The notes under the pieces are model-generated. The model made no database searches. It was given only the letters and a program-made list of their open reading frames with translations, and was not told where the DNA came from. From contig DGLO01000092.1 of the NCBI GenBank assembly GCA_002388005.1, positions 1 through 7,450 of the forward strand: DNA of 7,450 bases, in the 5' to 3' direction. Source of the stretch: Candidatus Neomicrothrix sp. UBA4542 (GTDB lineage Bacteria > Actinomycetota > Acidimicrobiia > Acidimicrobiales > Poriferisodalaceae). Position 1 is the stretch's first letter, and each line of letters opens with the position of its first letter. A program made the position numbers and the translations under genes. Positions 1-6,584 of this stretch are shown here, piece by piece.

Positions 1-44
1 ACGTAGCTACCCACCTCTCCGGCACCGACCACGAGGATTCTCAC
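1..44 (-). CDS. trkA: TrkA-like potassium uptake regulator, N-terminal fragment
   Basis: This is the 5' end of a minus-strand gene cut by the left edge; only 14 codons are present. From a GTG at 44-42 it reads (M)RILVVGAGEVGSY. That is the opening beta strand and glycine-rich GxGxxG loop of an RCK/TrkA-N NAD-binding Rossmann fold, and the GAGEVGS form is typical of TrkA, the cytoplasmic regulatory subunit of Trk/Ktr potassium transport. An ATG at 48-46 lies in another frame and gives no sensible protein. No strong Shine-Dalgarno is seen. The gene diverges from the glycerol kinase across about 88 bases that must hold both promoters. With so little sequence another Rossmann-fold protein cannot be excluded, but the match to TrkA starts is close. 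Confidence 0.6.
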   Translation of the reverse strand, partial: MRILVVGAGEVGSY

Positions 45-132
45 GCATTTAACGGTAGCGGCAGAGTTAGGCGCTGAGAACCTACTCGCGCTAGCTAATT
101 GGGTCAGTAGCTGGCGGCGGTAGCTTGTTCTA

Positions 133-1608
133 ATGGCAGTAGTGGTCTCTATCGATGCGGGCACAACAGGTGTTAGGTCGTTTGCTCTTGATGAGAACGG
201 CGAACAGGTTGGACTCTCATACAAAGAATTCCAGCAGCATTACCCCCGTCCAGGGTGGGTGGAACATGACGCATCTGAGATATGGGCCTCTGTTCAGGCC
301 ACGCTCTCAGAGCTGATGAGCACCATCAACGAACCAATAGCGGCGGTGGGTATCACCAACCAGCGCGAAACGATCGTGGCCTGGAGTCGGGCTTCTGATG
401 AGCCCCTTTGTCGCGCAATCGTGTGGCAAGACCTTCGGACATCGGATCGATGTGACCAACTCTTAGAAAGCGCTCATTTAGATCAGTTCCGCAAAATCAC
501 CGGACTTGTGATTAACCCCTACTTCAGCGGCACCAAAATCCAATGGCTGCTTGAGAACGGCGACGTGCAAGTAAACCCGGATCTGGCCTTTGGAACCATA
601 GATAGCTGGCTCATTTGGAAATTGAGCGGAGGCTCAACGCACGCAACCGACGCAACCAACGCTTCTAGAACGCTCCTGTACGACATCAACGAAGGTTGCT
701 GGTCCCCTGAGCTCTGTGAGCTGCTTGGAGTCCCAGCTTCGAGTCTGCCTGAGGTGCGACCTTCCGCAGGACGCTTCGACGTAACTGCTGATACCACGGC
801 ATTAGGTGCTGGGATCCCAATTAGCGGCGTTGCAGGAGACCAGCAGTCCGCACTATTTGGTCAGGCCTGCCTCGAGCCGGGAATGACTAAAACTACCTAT
901 GGGACAGGATCTTTTGTTTTGATGAACGTGGGTACTACTTGCCCCGAAGCGGTTGAAGGTTTACTTACAACGGTCGCATGGGACCTAGGAAACGGACCCG
1001 TCTTCGCATTGGAAGGTTCCGTGTTTGCTACGGGCGCGGCGATCCAGTGGCTGCGCGACGGCTTAGGGGTTATTGGCGACGCTTCCGAAATTGGGCCCCT
1101 TGCAGAATCGGCCGACGACACCGGCGGCGTTTTCTTTGTACCGGCTTTCGCTGGGTTAGGAAGTCCTTGGTGGGATACACGTGCTCGGGGAACGATTATC
1201 GGAATAACCGGGGGCACCGGACGGAAAGAACTGGCGTTGGCAGTCGTAGAAGCAATGGCGTTCCAGACGCGTGATGTGGTCGACGCGATGATCCAAGCAG
1301 GCGGCATGCCAGTGAGCGAGATGAGGGTTGACGGAGGTGCCGCCGTCATGGACCTACTCCTACAAATTCAAGCTGACCAACTTGGGGTGCGCGTAGCGAG
1401 GCCTCGTATCACTGAAACGACAGCCCAAGGAGCAGCGATGCTCGCAGGGCTTGCTGAAGGAATCTGGACCAGCACTCAAGAAATTAGTGATGCCTGGCAA
1501 CTCGAGCAGGCTTTCCAACCCCGCGACAATCGCCGAGAGTCCGATGCCATGCACGAGGAGTGGCTGCGAGCAGTTGCCAGATCAAGAAATTGGTCTAATA
1601 GCCAGTAG
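133..1608 (+). CDS. glpK: Glycerol kinase (FGGY family)
   Basis: Phosphorylates glycerol to sn-glycerol 3-phosphate with ATP in the cytoplasm, feeding glycerol into lipid synthesis and glycolysis. At 491 residues it is close to E. coli GlpK (about 502). The N-terminal phosphate loop is DAGTTGVR (residues 8-15); GlpK usually has DQGTTS. Glycerol-contact motifs are intact: NQRET (76-80, R78/E79), W98, NPYFSGTK (128-135, Y130) and AGDQQ (234-238, D236/Q237). The ATP-side motifs YGTG (256-259), GAAIQWLRD (301-309), PAFAGLGSPWWD (337-348) and VDGGAA (399-404) are present. G227 replaces the arginine before IPISG that binds fructose-1,6-bisphosphate in E. coli. The ATG at 133 puts the phosphate loop at the expected distance; its ribosome-binding site is weak. 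No glpF or glpD lies nearby. It converges with the aminotransferase gene, leaving 17 bases between stops. Confidence 0.95.
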   Translation: MAVVVSIDAGTTGVRSFALDENGEQVGLSYKEFQQHYPRPGWVEHDASEIWASVQATLSELMSTINEPIAAVGITNQRETIVAWSRASDEPLCRAIVWQDLRTSDRCDQLLESAHLDQFRKITGLVINPYFSGTKIQWLLENGDVQVNPDLAFGTIDSWLIWKLSGGSTHATDATNASRTLLYDINEGCWSPELCELLGVPASSLPEVRPSAGRFDVTADTTALGAGIPISGVAGDQQSALFGQACLEPGMTKTTYGTGSFVLMNVGTTCPEAVEGLLTTVAWDLGNGPVFALEGSVFATGAAIQWLRDGLGVIGDASEIGPLAESADDTGGVFFVPAFAGLGSPWWDTRARGTIIGITGGTGRKELALAVVEAMAFQTRDVVDAMIQAGGMPVSEMRVDGGAAVMDLLLQIQADQLGVRVARPRITETTAQGAAMLAGLAEGIWTSTQEISDAWQLEQAFQPRDNRRESDAMHEEWLRAVARSRNWSNSQ

Positions 1609-1625
1609 TTGTTTCGAGTTCCAAC

Positions 1626-2801
1626 TCAACTAAGTCTTTCGAGACCGGCACCTAACTGCGTTATTGCCTGACGGATGCGCTGCTCATTCTCGACAAGAGC
1701 AAACCGAACAAAACCTTCACCTCCCGGCCCGAACCCAACTCCGGGCGAAAGCGCAACGTTGGTGGTCTCCACAAGATGCGTACAGAATCCAACCGATCCC
1801 ATCTCCTGGTAAGCCTCAGGAATGGGGGCCCAAACGAACATCGTCCCTTTAGGTGGTTCGACATTCCAGCCGACACGTTCAAGCCCTCGAATCAGACTGT
1901 CCCGCCGTGACTGGTAAATCTGATTTACCTCGGCAGGAAAGTCACTCTCTTCATTCATGACAACCGTTGCAGCTATTTGGATTGGCTGAAAAGTGCCGTA
2001 GTCGAGGTAGCTTTTTAGTTTCGCTAGGGCACCAACAACTTCACTGTTGCCTACGCAAAACGCCACCCGCCACCCCGCCATCGAGAAAGATTTCGTGAGG
2101 CTGTAAAACTCTACAGCCACCTCTTTTGCTCCATCCGCTTGGAGAATCGACGGGGGACGATACCCGTCGAAACCTAGGTCGGCATACGCGAAGTCATGCA
2201 CCAACACGACCTCGCGTTCGCGGGCAAAGTCGACGAGTCGCTGCATGAAGGTCAAGTCAACGCAGGTCGTCGTCGGGTTGTGAGGAAAGGAAAGAACGAT
2301 GACGCGTGGCCGAGGCCAGGAATACTCAAACCGCTCGACAAGGGACTGAAAGAAATCTTCACCGGTTGCCAACGGCACTTCGCGAACATTTGCCCCCGTG
2401 AACAACGGTCCGAATATATGGATGGGATACGAAGGTGCTGGAACCAAGCACGCGTCGCCAGGACCGAGCAGCGTCCACATCAAATGAGAGAAGCCTTCTT
2501 TCGCCCCGATTGTGTTGATTATTTCCGTGTCGGGATCGAGAGATACACCCCACTGACGAGCATAAAGATCCGCCACGGCTTGACGAAGTTTGGGAATTCC
2601 GCGACTTGCAGAATACCGGTGGTTGCGGTCGTTCTGAGCAGCTTCACTCAGCTTGTTCACCGCGGTCTGCGGAGAGGGTATATCGGGATTTCCGAACCCC
2701 AAATCAATCACATCGGCGCCAGCGCGACGCCTCTCCATTTTCAGAGAGTCGATAATTGTAAAGACATAAGGTGGCAGGTTACTGATACGTCTGAACTCCA
2801 C
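1626..2801 (-). CDS. alaC: AlaC-type alanine/glutamate aminotransferase
   Basis: A PLP-dependent class I aminotransferase of fold type I, closest to E. coli AlaC (YfdZ), which interconverts pyruvate and glutamate with alanine and 2-oxoglutarate. AlaC-like motifs follow in order: RRISNLPPYVF at the start, DLGFGNPD, YSASRGIPKLR, TIGAKEGFSHLM, APSYPIHI, SFPHNPTT (N175), VHDFAYAD (D203, Y206), SLTKSFSMAGWR with Schiff-base lysine K237, KSYLDYGTFQPIQ, and FVRFALVEN with carboxylate-binding R366. The GTG start at 2801 gives 391 residues beginning (M)EFRRISNLPPYVF, as I recall for relatives. The same frame stays open to a GTG at 2843 and a TTG at 2852, adding up to 17 residues (WSWGEC...) unlike the family. 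None of the three starts has a clear Shine-Dalgarno. It is the last gene of the minus-strand run. Function is secure at family level; exact substrate preference is inferred. Confidence 0.92.
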   Translation of the reverse strand: MEFRRISNLPPYVFTIIDSLKMERRRAGADVIDLGFGNPDIPSPQTAVNKLSEAAQNDRNHRYSASRGIPKLRQAVADLYARQWGVSLDPDTEIINTIGAKEGFSHLMWTLLGPGDACLVPAPSYPIHIFGPLFTGANVREVPLATGEDFFQSLVERFEYSWPRPRVIVLSFPHNPTTTCVDLTFMQRLVDFAREREVVLVHDFAYADLGFDGYRPPSILQADGAKEVAVEFYSLTKSFSMAGWRVAFCVGNSEVVGALAKLKSYLDYGTFQPIQIAATVVMNEESDFPAEVNQIYQSRRDSLIRGLERVGWNVEPPKGTMFVWAPIPEAYQEMGSVGFCTHLVETTNVALSPGVGFGPGGEGFVRFALVENEQRIRQAITQLGAGLERLS

Positions 2802-2875
2802 GAAGTTTGAGGGTACCGAGCACTCGCCCCATGACCAGATCACATAGTGCAAGAAATATTCTGGGCCATTGGCAG

Positions 2876-2897
2876 GAGTCCTTTTACAAAAGCACTC
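2876..2897. repeat. Imperfect 22-base inverted repeat upstream of the aminotransferase
   Basis: The arms GAGTCCTTTT and AAAAGCACTC flank a 2-base centre (AC), with one mismatched pair; the core CTTTTACAAAAG (2881-2892) is a near-perfect palindrome. It lies in the gap between the SRPBCC gene and the aminotransferase. On the minus strand no U-run follows, so it does not look like an intrinsic terminator. It could be an operator for a dimeric regulator or a weak mRNA hairpin. Chance is also possible. Confidence 0.35.
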
Positions 2898-2925
2898 AGT
2901 TTCAAGTCCGCGGAGCTTTCCGGGG

Positions 2926-3369
2926 CTAGTCCTCTAGTTGAGCCTGCAGGTCGTCAAGAGCAGCGTGAGCGATTCTTCCCTCTGCCCGACGTTTCACAAA
3001 ACCCGGGAGTGGGACAGCTAACTCAAGAGCTAACTCGTAAACGACTTCCGTTTGGTTCGGTTCGTCGGGCACGCTCTCAAATCGGTAGCTACCATCCAGA
3101 CGTTTGAGGATGTCCCCGGTAACAAGCTCCCACCGGATAGCCGACGGGGCCTCAGAGTGGTCGTACGCCAACGAATAGGTAGCGCTCCTGCCCATCGCTG
3201 CAACCCGGAAAGTCGCCTCGGTGACCCGACCTTCGTTGTCTCGGTTCTCTATAGCCACCTCGCGGAGATCGCTTACCCACGTTTCGTATCTTTCGATGTC
3301 AGAAACCAGCGCATGACAGTCTTCAAGGTCAGCATTGACGACACGAGAGACTTTCAATTTGTCGATCAT
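2926..3369 (-). CDS. SRPBCC (START-like/polyketide cyclase) family protein
   Basis: A 147-residue single-domain protein of the SRPBCC helix-grip fold, which encloses a hydrophobic cavity for lipids or other apolar ligands. It resembles the actinobacterial group containing M. tuberculosis TB16.3 (Rv2185c). Family features seen are the first strand and helix leading to DIERYETWVSDLREV (24-38, W31), a strand ending in YSLAYD (65-70), IRWELV (78-83), the LDGSYRFE strand (91-98), TEVVYELALELAVPLPG (107-123), and the long amphipathic C-terminal helix beginning FVKRRAE (124-130). There is no signal peptide or membrane segment, so it is probably cytoplasmic. The ATG at 3369 has a good ribosome-binding site (GGGAGG, 7 bases upstream). 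It follows the membrane-protein gene by 49 bases and sits near a PimB-like glycosyltransferase, which suggests an envelope-lipid role. The ligand and any enzymatic activity are unknown. Confidence 0.85.
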   Translation of the reverse strand: MIDKLKVSRVVNADLEDCHALVSDIERYETWVSDLREVAIENRDNEGRVTEATFRVAAMGRSATYSLAYDHSEAPSAIRWELVTGDILKRLDGSYRFESVPDEPNQTEVVYELALELAVPLPGFVKRRAEGRIAHAALDDLQAQLED

Positions 3370-3418
3370 GACGCGCCTCCCGTCTGCACACCTATTTCAT
3401 TCTGCCACGCTAAGGGTC

Positions 3419-3874
3419 TCAACTGGGGTCGGAAGGGCGAGGAGGAAATGTCCCATATCGACCCGCCCAAAAAGCTGCAACTCCGAACACAAAAATCGGT
3501 CCTAATACCGCATAGGCAACATCTGTATAGATTCGGACGCCGGCAGCTGTAAACGCGGCGGTGAGCTGAACGAGGATCGACCCAGTTAACACTCTTCGAG
3601 CAACCGACGGCGAGGAGCCGCTAAGAAGAAACAAACCAGCAACGCTTACGTGTTCGAATCGGCTTCGCCTTAGCCCTAGGGCGAACGCAAGCACGAGAAG
3701 TACCAGACCAAGACCGAACATCGAGATCGAAGTTACGACTACAACTACCCCAAATCGGTCCACCCAAAAAACTCCACCCAGAAGAACGACGATGAATGCG
3801 GCGGTCGACTGCCAAGCCAAAGCGATTAGCCGTTTACCCTTGACGATGCTCCGATCTGGGCCATCTTCAGTCAC
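3419..3874 (-). CDS. Conserved four-helix integral membrane protein, function unknown
   Basis: A 151-residue membrane protein. After a charged cytoplasmic-looking N-terminus (MTEDGPDRSIVKGKR) come hydrophobic segments at about 16-38, 42-67, 97-113 and 116-137. A basic loop (RRSRFEH, 69-75) follows the second helix, and VARR (91-94) precedes the third. The tail WAGRYGTFPPR (136-146) resembles a C-terminal signature I recall from uncharacterised actinobacterial membrane proteins. The start is a GTG at 3874 that overlaps the TGA of the upstream glycosyltransferase gene (sequence GTGA), so translation is probably coupled; a weak AGAGAAAG lies upstream. No catalytic motif is visible. Position between a PimB-like glycosyltransferase and a lipid-fold protein suggests a part in envelope lipid or glycan handling, but that is inference only. 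Confidence 0.8.
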   Translation of the reverse strand: MTEDGPDRSIVKGKRLIALAWQSTAAFIVVLLGGVFWVDRFGVVVVVTSISMFGLGLVLLVLAFALGLRRSRFEHVSVAGLFLLSGSSPSVARRVLTGSILVQLTAAFTAAGVRIYTDVAYAVLGPIFVFGVAAFWAGRYGTFPPRPSDPS

Positions 3875-4983
3875 GACAACGCTTTCTCTAAGTGTTGTGC
3901 CAGAAGCTCATACGACAACTCACTCGTAGCGCGATTCCGACTCTCCTTCGACATACGCCGGGCAACATCAAGGTCTCCGAGGATCGAGCGGATGGCATCA
4001 GCAACATCGCGGGACTTGTTGGGCCGTTCAACAACATGACCGCTGATCCCATCTATGACGGCTTCGTGGGCTCCACCAGAGAGTCCCGCCACCTGAGGAA
4101 CACCACACGAGGCTGCTTCTGCGAACACGATTCCGAAGCCTTCTTGTTCGAGCCCACCCCAACGATTCCGACATGGCATCACGAACACATCTGCTACTCC
4201 AAAGATCAATGGAAGATCTGACTCGTCGACGCGACCAAGAAACTTGACCGGGAAATCTAACCGTCGTGCGATACGAGCTAACCGCCCCGCGTCGCGGCCC
4301 GAACCCGCGACCGCGAGTTGTATTCCAGGGAACTCATCTCGAAGACTCGCTACTGCTTCGATGGTGCGATCGAATCCTTTGCGAGGAACCAGCCGACTGA
4401 GACTGAGAACAAGTGGGCCTTGAGTCAAACCAAATCGAAGGCGTTCCATTCGTTGCCTTTCGGCACTAAGGGGAGCAAACCGTATTGGGTCCACACCGGG
4501 CGGTACCTCTATCGTCTTCAACGGTTGGCCCGCAGCGATCGATGCTTGCGCTGCTGGATAGCCACCAGCGGAGATAACGAACTCTGCTTCTCGAAGAACC
4601 CGGCCCAAGAGATTGCGCGCTATCGGTATACGGCTGGGAACAGTCACCTCTGCCCCATGCACGACTACAGCGTACGGCAAGCTAATTGTTGGGCCCAGGT
4701 GACCGAGAGGCAAGGCCGGGTCAAGTATCACCAGTTCGGCATCTACCTCCCGTGCAAGGTCTTCTATCTGCGACGCTAGCGTTCGAGTCGGGAGAAGCAC
4801 TCGGCGAGAGTCTCGGACAATGCGATGCCGTTGAGCCGAATCGAAAGAAGCAGACGCCGGATGTTTGGGGGTAAGAATTGTGGCCCTATCTCCGGGGAGA
4901 CGCCTCCATAGCTCCCAAAGATAATTCTGAATACCACCTACTTTGGGGGGGTAGTCATTGGTGACTAAAAGATGGCGCTTCAT
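3871..4983 (-). CDS. pimB: GT4 glycosyltransferase, PimB-like mannosyltransferase
   Basis: A 370-residue GT-B-fold retaining glycosyltransferase of family GT4. It most resembles PimB', which adds mannose from GDP-mannose to phosphatidylinositol monomannoside at the inner face of the membrane. The N-terminal acceptor domain opens with LLVTNDYPPKVGGIQNYLWE, containing the loop typical of the family, and HGAE (109-112) carries the usual histidine. In the C-terminal donor domain, SLSRLVPRKG (194-203) supplies R197 and K202 for the sugar-nucleotide diphosphate. MPCRNRWGGLEQEGFGIVFAEA holds the E-x7-E pair E281/E289. The wording MPCR...GGLE.EGFGIV is characteristic of PimB-type enzymes rather than general GT4 proteins. 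The ATG at 4983 overlaps the queG stop (ATGA), and its own TGA overlaps the next start (GTGA). No good Shine-Dalgarno is present, consistent with coupled translation. Acceptor identity is inferred; a different mannosyl or glucosyl lipid is possible. Confidence 0.88.
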   Translation of the reverse strand: MKRHLLVTNDYPPKVGGIQNYLWELWRRLPGDRATILTPKHPASASFDSAQRHRIVRDSRRVLLPTRTLASQIEDLAREVDAELVILDPALPLGHLGPTISLPYAVVVHGAEVTVPSRIPIARNLLGRVLREAEFVISAGGYPAAQASIAAGQPLKTIEVPPGVDPIRFAPLSAERQRMERLRFGLTQGPLVLSLSRLVPRKGFDRTIEAVASLRDEFPGIQLAVAGSGRDAGRLARIARRLDFPVKFLGRVDESDLPLIFGVADVFVMPCRNRWGGLEQEGFGIVFAEAASCGVPQVAGLSGGAHEAVIDGISGHVVERPNKSRDVADAIRSILGDLDVARRMSKESRNRATSELSYELLAQHLEKALS

Positions 4984-6158
4984 CGGGAATCCAACGTCGG
5001 CGTGATTCCCCAGGCCGCCAATTCGGAGGCAACGAATCCATCGGGATCGTCCTCTAGGAGAGCATCAGACGACCTTGTTTCAATCAAATCAGTCTTCCCT
5101 AGCCGACATGCTGCCCATATCGCATGGCTTCGAACCAGCGGAGACGACGAATCCAAGCAGTTTTCTAGGACTCTCTCAACCTCTGGATCACTGGAACTTC
5201 CGATGTTGCCCAGTACCACCAGCGCGTTGCGGCGCAGGTATTCGGCGCGACGTCTCGGGATATACCAATGACCATATCTTGCGATTAGCTGTTCATCGGA
5301 GCTGTTGAGCAAGTCAACTATGTCAACATCAGATTCACTTTTGGGAGCCGCCAGAACATCGGGCTGCGCGTCTCCATTTTTCGGACATACCACCTGGCAG
5401 TCATCGCACCCGTAGAGCCGGTCGCCGAGCGCTACCCGATGACTGCGGGGAAAGACCCCTTTGGCTTGAAGTAGCCATGCCAAGCAACGATTTGCGTCTA
5501 ACACACCGAAGTTATCGATGGCGCCAGTAGGGCATTCCACACTGCATCGATTACAGGTGCCACATTCATCATCAACTATTTTGACTTCTTCTCGAATCAA
5601 TACATCCGTAACGACGGAACCTATGACCGTCCATGATCCGAGTTGCGGATGTATCAGCATCGTGTTGCGACCTAACCATCCAAGACCTGATCTACTCGCA
5701 ACCGCTCGATCGACGAGCCTGTTGTCATCCATGACAACATCGGCCCTCGCCCCTGCCGCTCTGAGACGGGTAGCTACTGCCATCAACCCATCTCTCAGTA
5801 GTCCGTATTCGTCAGATGTCACATATGCGGCCACCGCGCCAACAGCTCGTTGCTCTTGTGAGTCTTCGGCTGCTCGCCTTTGATTCTTGTTCCTCAACGG
5901 AGCTTGGTAACGACGAAGACCAACAAGGACACTCTTGGCTCCCTCCAACAGTTGGGAAGGGTCCGTTGCTCGAACTGGGTTCCCGTAGGTAAACGTCATA
6001 CCTGCGTGAAGCCCCAAAGCTTTTCTATTTTGGATGGCTTGACGAGCCTCAACAATTGGTTGAACCCCGGTGACCGCCAGATCGCTCAAGCCGGCGCCTT
6101 TTCCTATCCGCCTCAACTCTTCAAGATTGGGACTCGACACCACAGAATGCTCAGACAT
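4980..6158 (-). CDS. queG: Epoxyqueuosine reductase QueG
   Basis: Cobalamin- and Fe-S-dependent enzyme for the last step of queuosine synthesis, reducing epoxyqueuosine to queuosine at the wobble position of GUN-anticodon tRNAs in the cytoplasm. It has 392 residues (E. coli about 379). The N-terminal part is the cobalamin-binding QueG domain, including SRSGLGWLGRNTMLIHP (155-171). The ferredoxin-like part has two 4Fe-4S sets: CGTCNRCSVECP (C199, C202, C205, C209), and C225 plus CDDCQVVCP (C251, C254, C258). WYIPRRRAEYLRRNALVVLG (298-317) leads into a HEAT-like C-terminal region, as in known structures. By eye D144 aligns with the proposed catalytic Asp, while the usual P-x-x-E-R just after it reads RLVDR (147-151). 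The ATG at 6158 has only a weak ribosome-binding site. The gene starts 50 bases after the small Cys-rich gene and overlaps the glycosyltransferase by 4 bases. Confidence 0.95.
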   Translation of the reverse strand: MSEHSVVSSPNLEELRRIGKGAGLSDLAVTGVQPIVEARQAIQNRKALGLHAGMTFTYGNPVRATDPSQLLEGAKSVLVGLRRYQAPLRNKNQRRAAEDSQEQRAVGAVAAYVTSDEYGLLRDGLMAVATRLRAAGARADVVMDDNRLVDRAVASRSGLGWLGRNTMLIHPQLGSWTVIGSVVTDVLIREEVKIVDDECGTCNRCSVECPTGAIDNFGVLDANRCLAWLLQAKGVFPRSHRVALGDRLYGCDDCQVVCPKNGDAQPDVLAAPKSESDVDIVDLLNSSDEQLIARYGHWYIPRRRAEYLRRNALVVLGNIGSSSDPEVERVLENCLDSSSPLVRSHAIWAACRLGKTDLIETRSSDALLEDDPDGFVASELAAWGITPTLDSR

Positions 6159-6170
6159 AAACCCATCGCC

Positions 6171-6183
6171 GCGTCGCAGACGC
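6171..6183. repeat. Short GC-rich hairpin just upstream of queG
   Basis: GCGTC-GCA-GACGC is a perfect 5-base-pair stem with a 3-base loop, ending 12 bases before the queG ATG in the 50-base gap after the small Cys-rich gene. In the mRNA it would sit next to the weak queG ribosome-binding region. No U-run follows, so it is not an intrinsic terminator. It may influence translation of queG or be fortuitous. Confidence 0.3.
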
Positions 6184-6208
6184 TAGTCAGAAGTATCTCC
6201 TACAAAAT

Positions 6209-6469
6209 TTACCGTCCAGATTCCAATCCAGCAGGCTTGCCCAGCTTTAAACCCGACACAAAACCAGTCCGCCCAATCGTGCGTAAGGTTCGAACTTCGG
6301 ACAACTCAATGACTACAGAGCCGCTGCGGGACCCACATAAGTACGTGACTAAGCAGTCGTCGCACACATCGGAACCACTTAACTCGCATAGCTCGCAATC
6401 AATTAGCACCGAACTTTCGGCGTCGGAAACGGTCCCTTGGGAGTTGTTAAAATTACCGTCATTACTCAT
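6209..6469 (-). CDS. Small cysteine-rich protein, putative metal-binding, function unknown
   Basis: An 86-residue protein with five cysteines: C25-x2-C28, C36-x2-C39 and C45, in the stretch CELCELSGSDVCDDCLVTYL. Two CxxC pairs 7 residues apart suggest a small zinc-ribbon-like or other metal site. The following part, VVIELSEVRTLRTIGRTGFV (52-71), looks like a strand and an amphipathic helix. The C-D-D-C-[LV]-V pattern followed by an RxL...G[LF]V segment resembles uncharacterised small actinobacterial proteins I recall, but I cannot name a family. The ATG at 6469 has purine-rich sequence upstream (GGGAGG about 10 bases away and GGAGAGG directly adjacent). It is the first gene of the minus-strand run, 50 bases before queG, and faces the divergent protein kinase. 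The opposite-strand frame here shows no domain. Function is unknown. Confidence 0.72.
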   Translation of the reverse strand: MSNDGNFNNSQGTVSDAESSVLIDCELCELSGSDVCDDCLVTYLCGSRSGSVVIELSEVRTLRTIGRTGFVSGLKLGKPAGLESGR

Positions 6470-6584
6470 GCCTCTCCGTCCTCCCTCTTCTTACGAAGGC
6501 AAAGTAAAACAGGGGTAGGACCGCCAACCTTCAGAAAATCAAACAACGACGACACGACCGGTACGCTTCAATTCGGGGTTAACA

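Noticed and set aside
45..132. Promoter or operator elements between trkA and glpK (AGCTA...TAGCT repeats, TAGCTA hexamer)
   Set aside because: The arms are 5 bases and the hexamers have no properly spaced partner, so the pattern is within chance expectation.
897..1349. 150-residue minus-strand open frame inside glpK
   Set aside because: Fully antisense to conserved glycerol kinase sequence; the composition is that of a shadow frame.
1616..1645. Possible bidirectional terminator between glpK and the aminotransferase gene (GAGT-TCCA-ACTC and GTCT-TTCG-AGAC hairpins)
   Set aside because: Both stems are only 4 base pairs with no following T-run, and the second lies inside the aminotransferase coding sequence, so an intrinsic terminator cannot be supported.
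2196..2810. 204-residue plus-strand open frame
   Set aside because: Antisense shadow of the aminotransferase, which carries every family motif on the other strand.
3052..3552. 166-residue plus-strand open frame
   Set aside because: Runs antisense across the SRPBCC gene and the 3' end of the membrane-protein gene; no domain is visible.
4318..4779. 153-residue plus-strand open frame
   Set aside because: Antisense to the PimB-like glycosyltransferase, with no recognisable motif.
5880..6518. 212-residue plus-strand open frame covering the small Cys-rich gene and the queG 5' end
   Set aside because: Low-complexity, Ser/Pro/Arg-rich translation with no recognisable domain. It lies antisense to queG, which is certain, and to a Cys-motif protein with a better ribosome-binding site.
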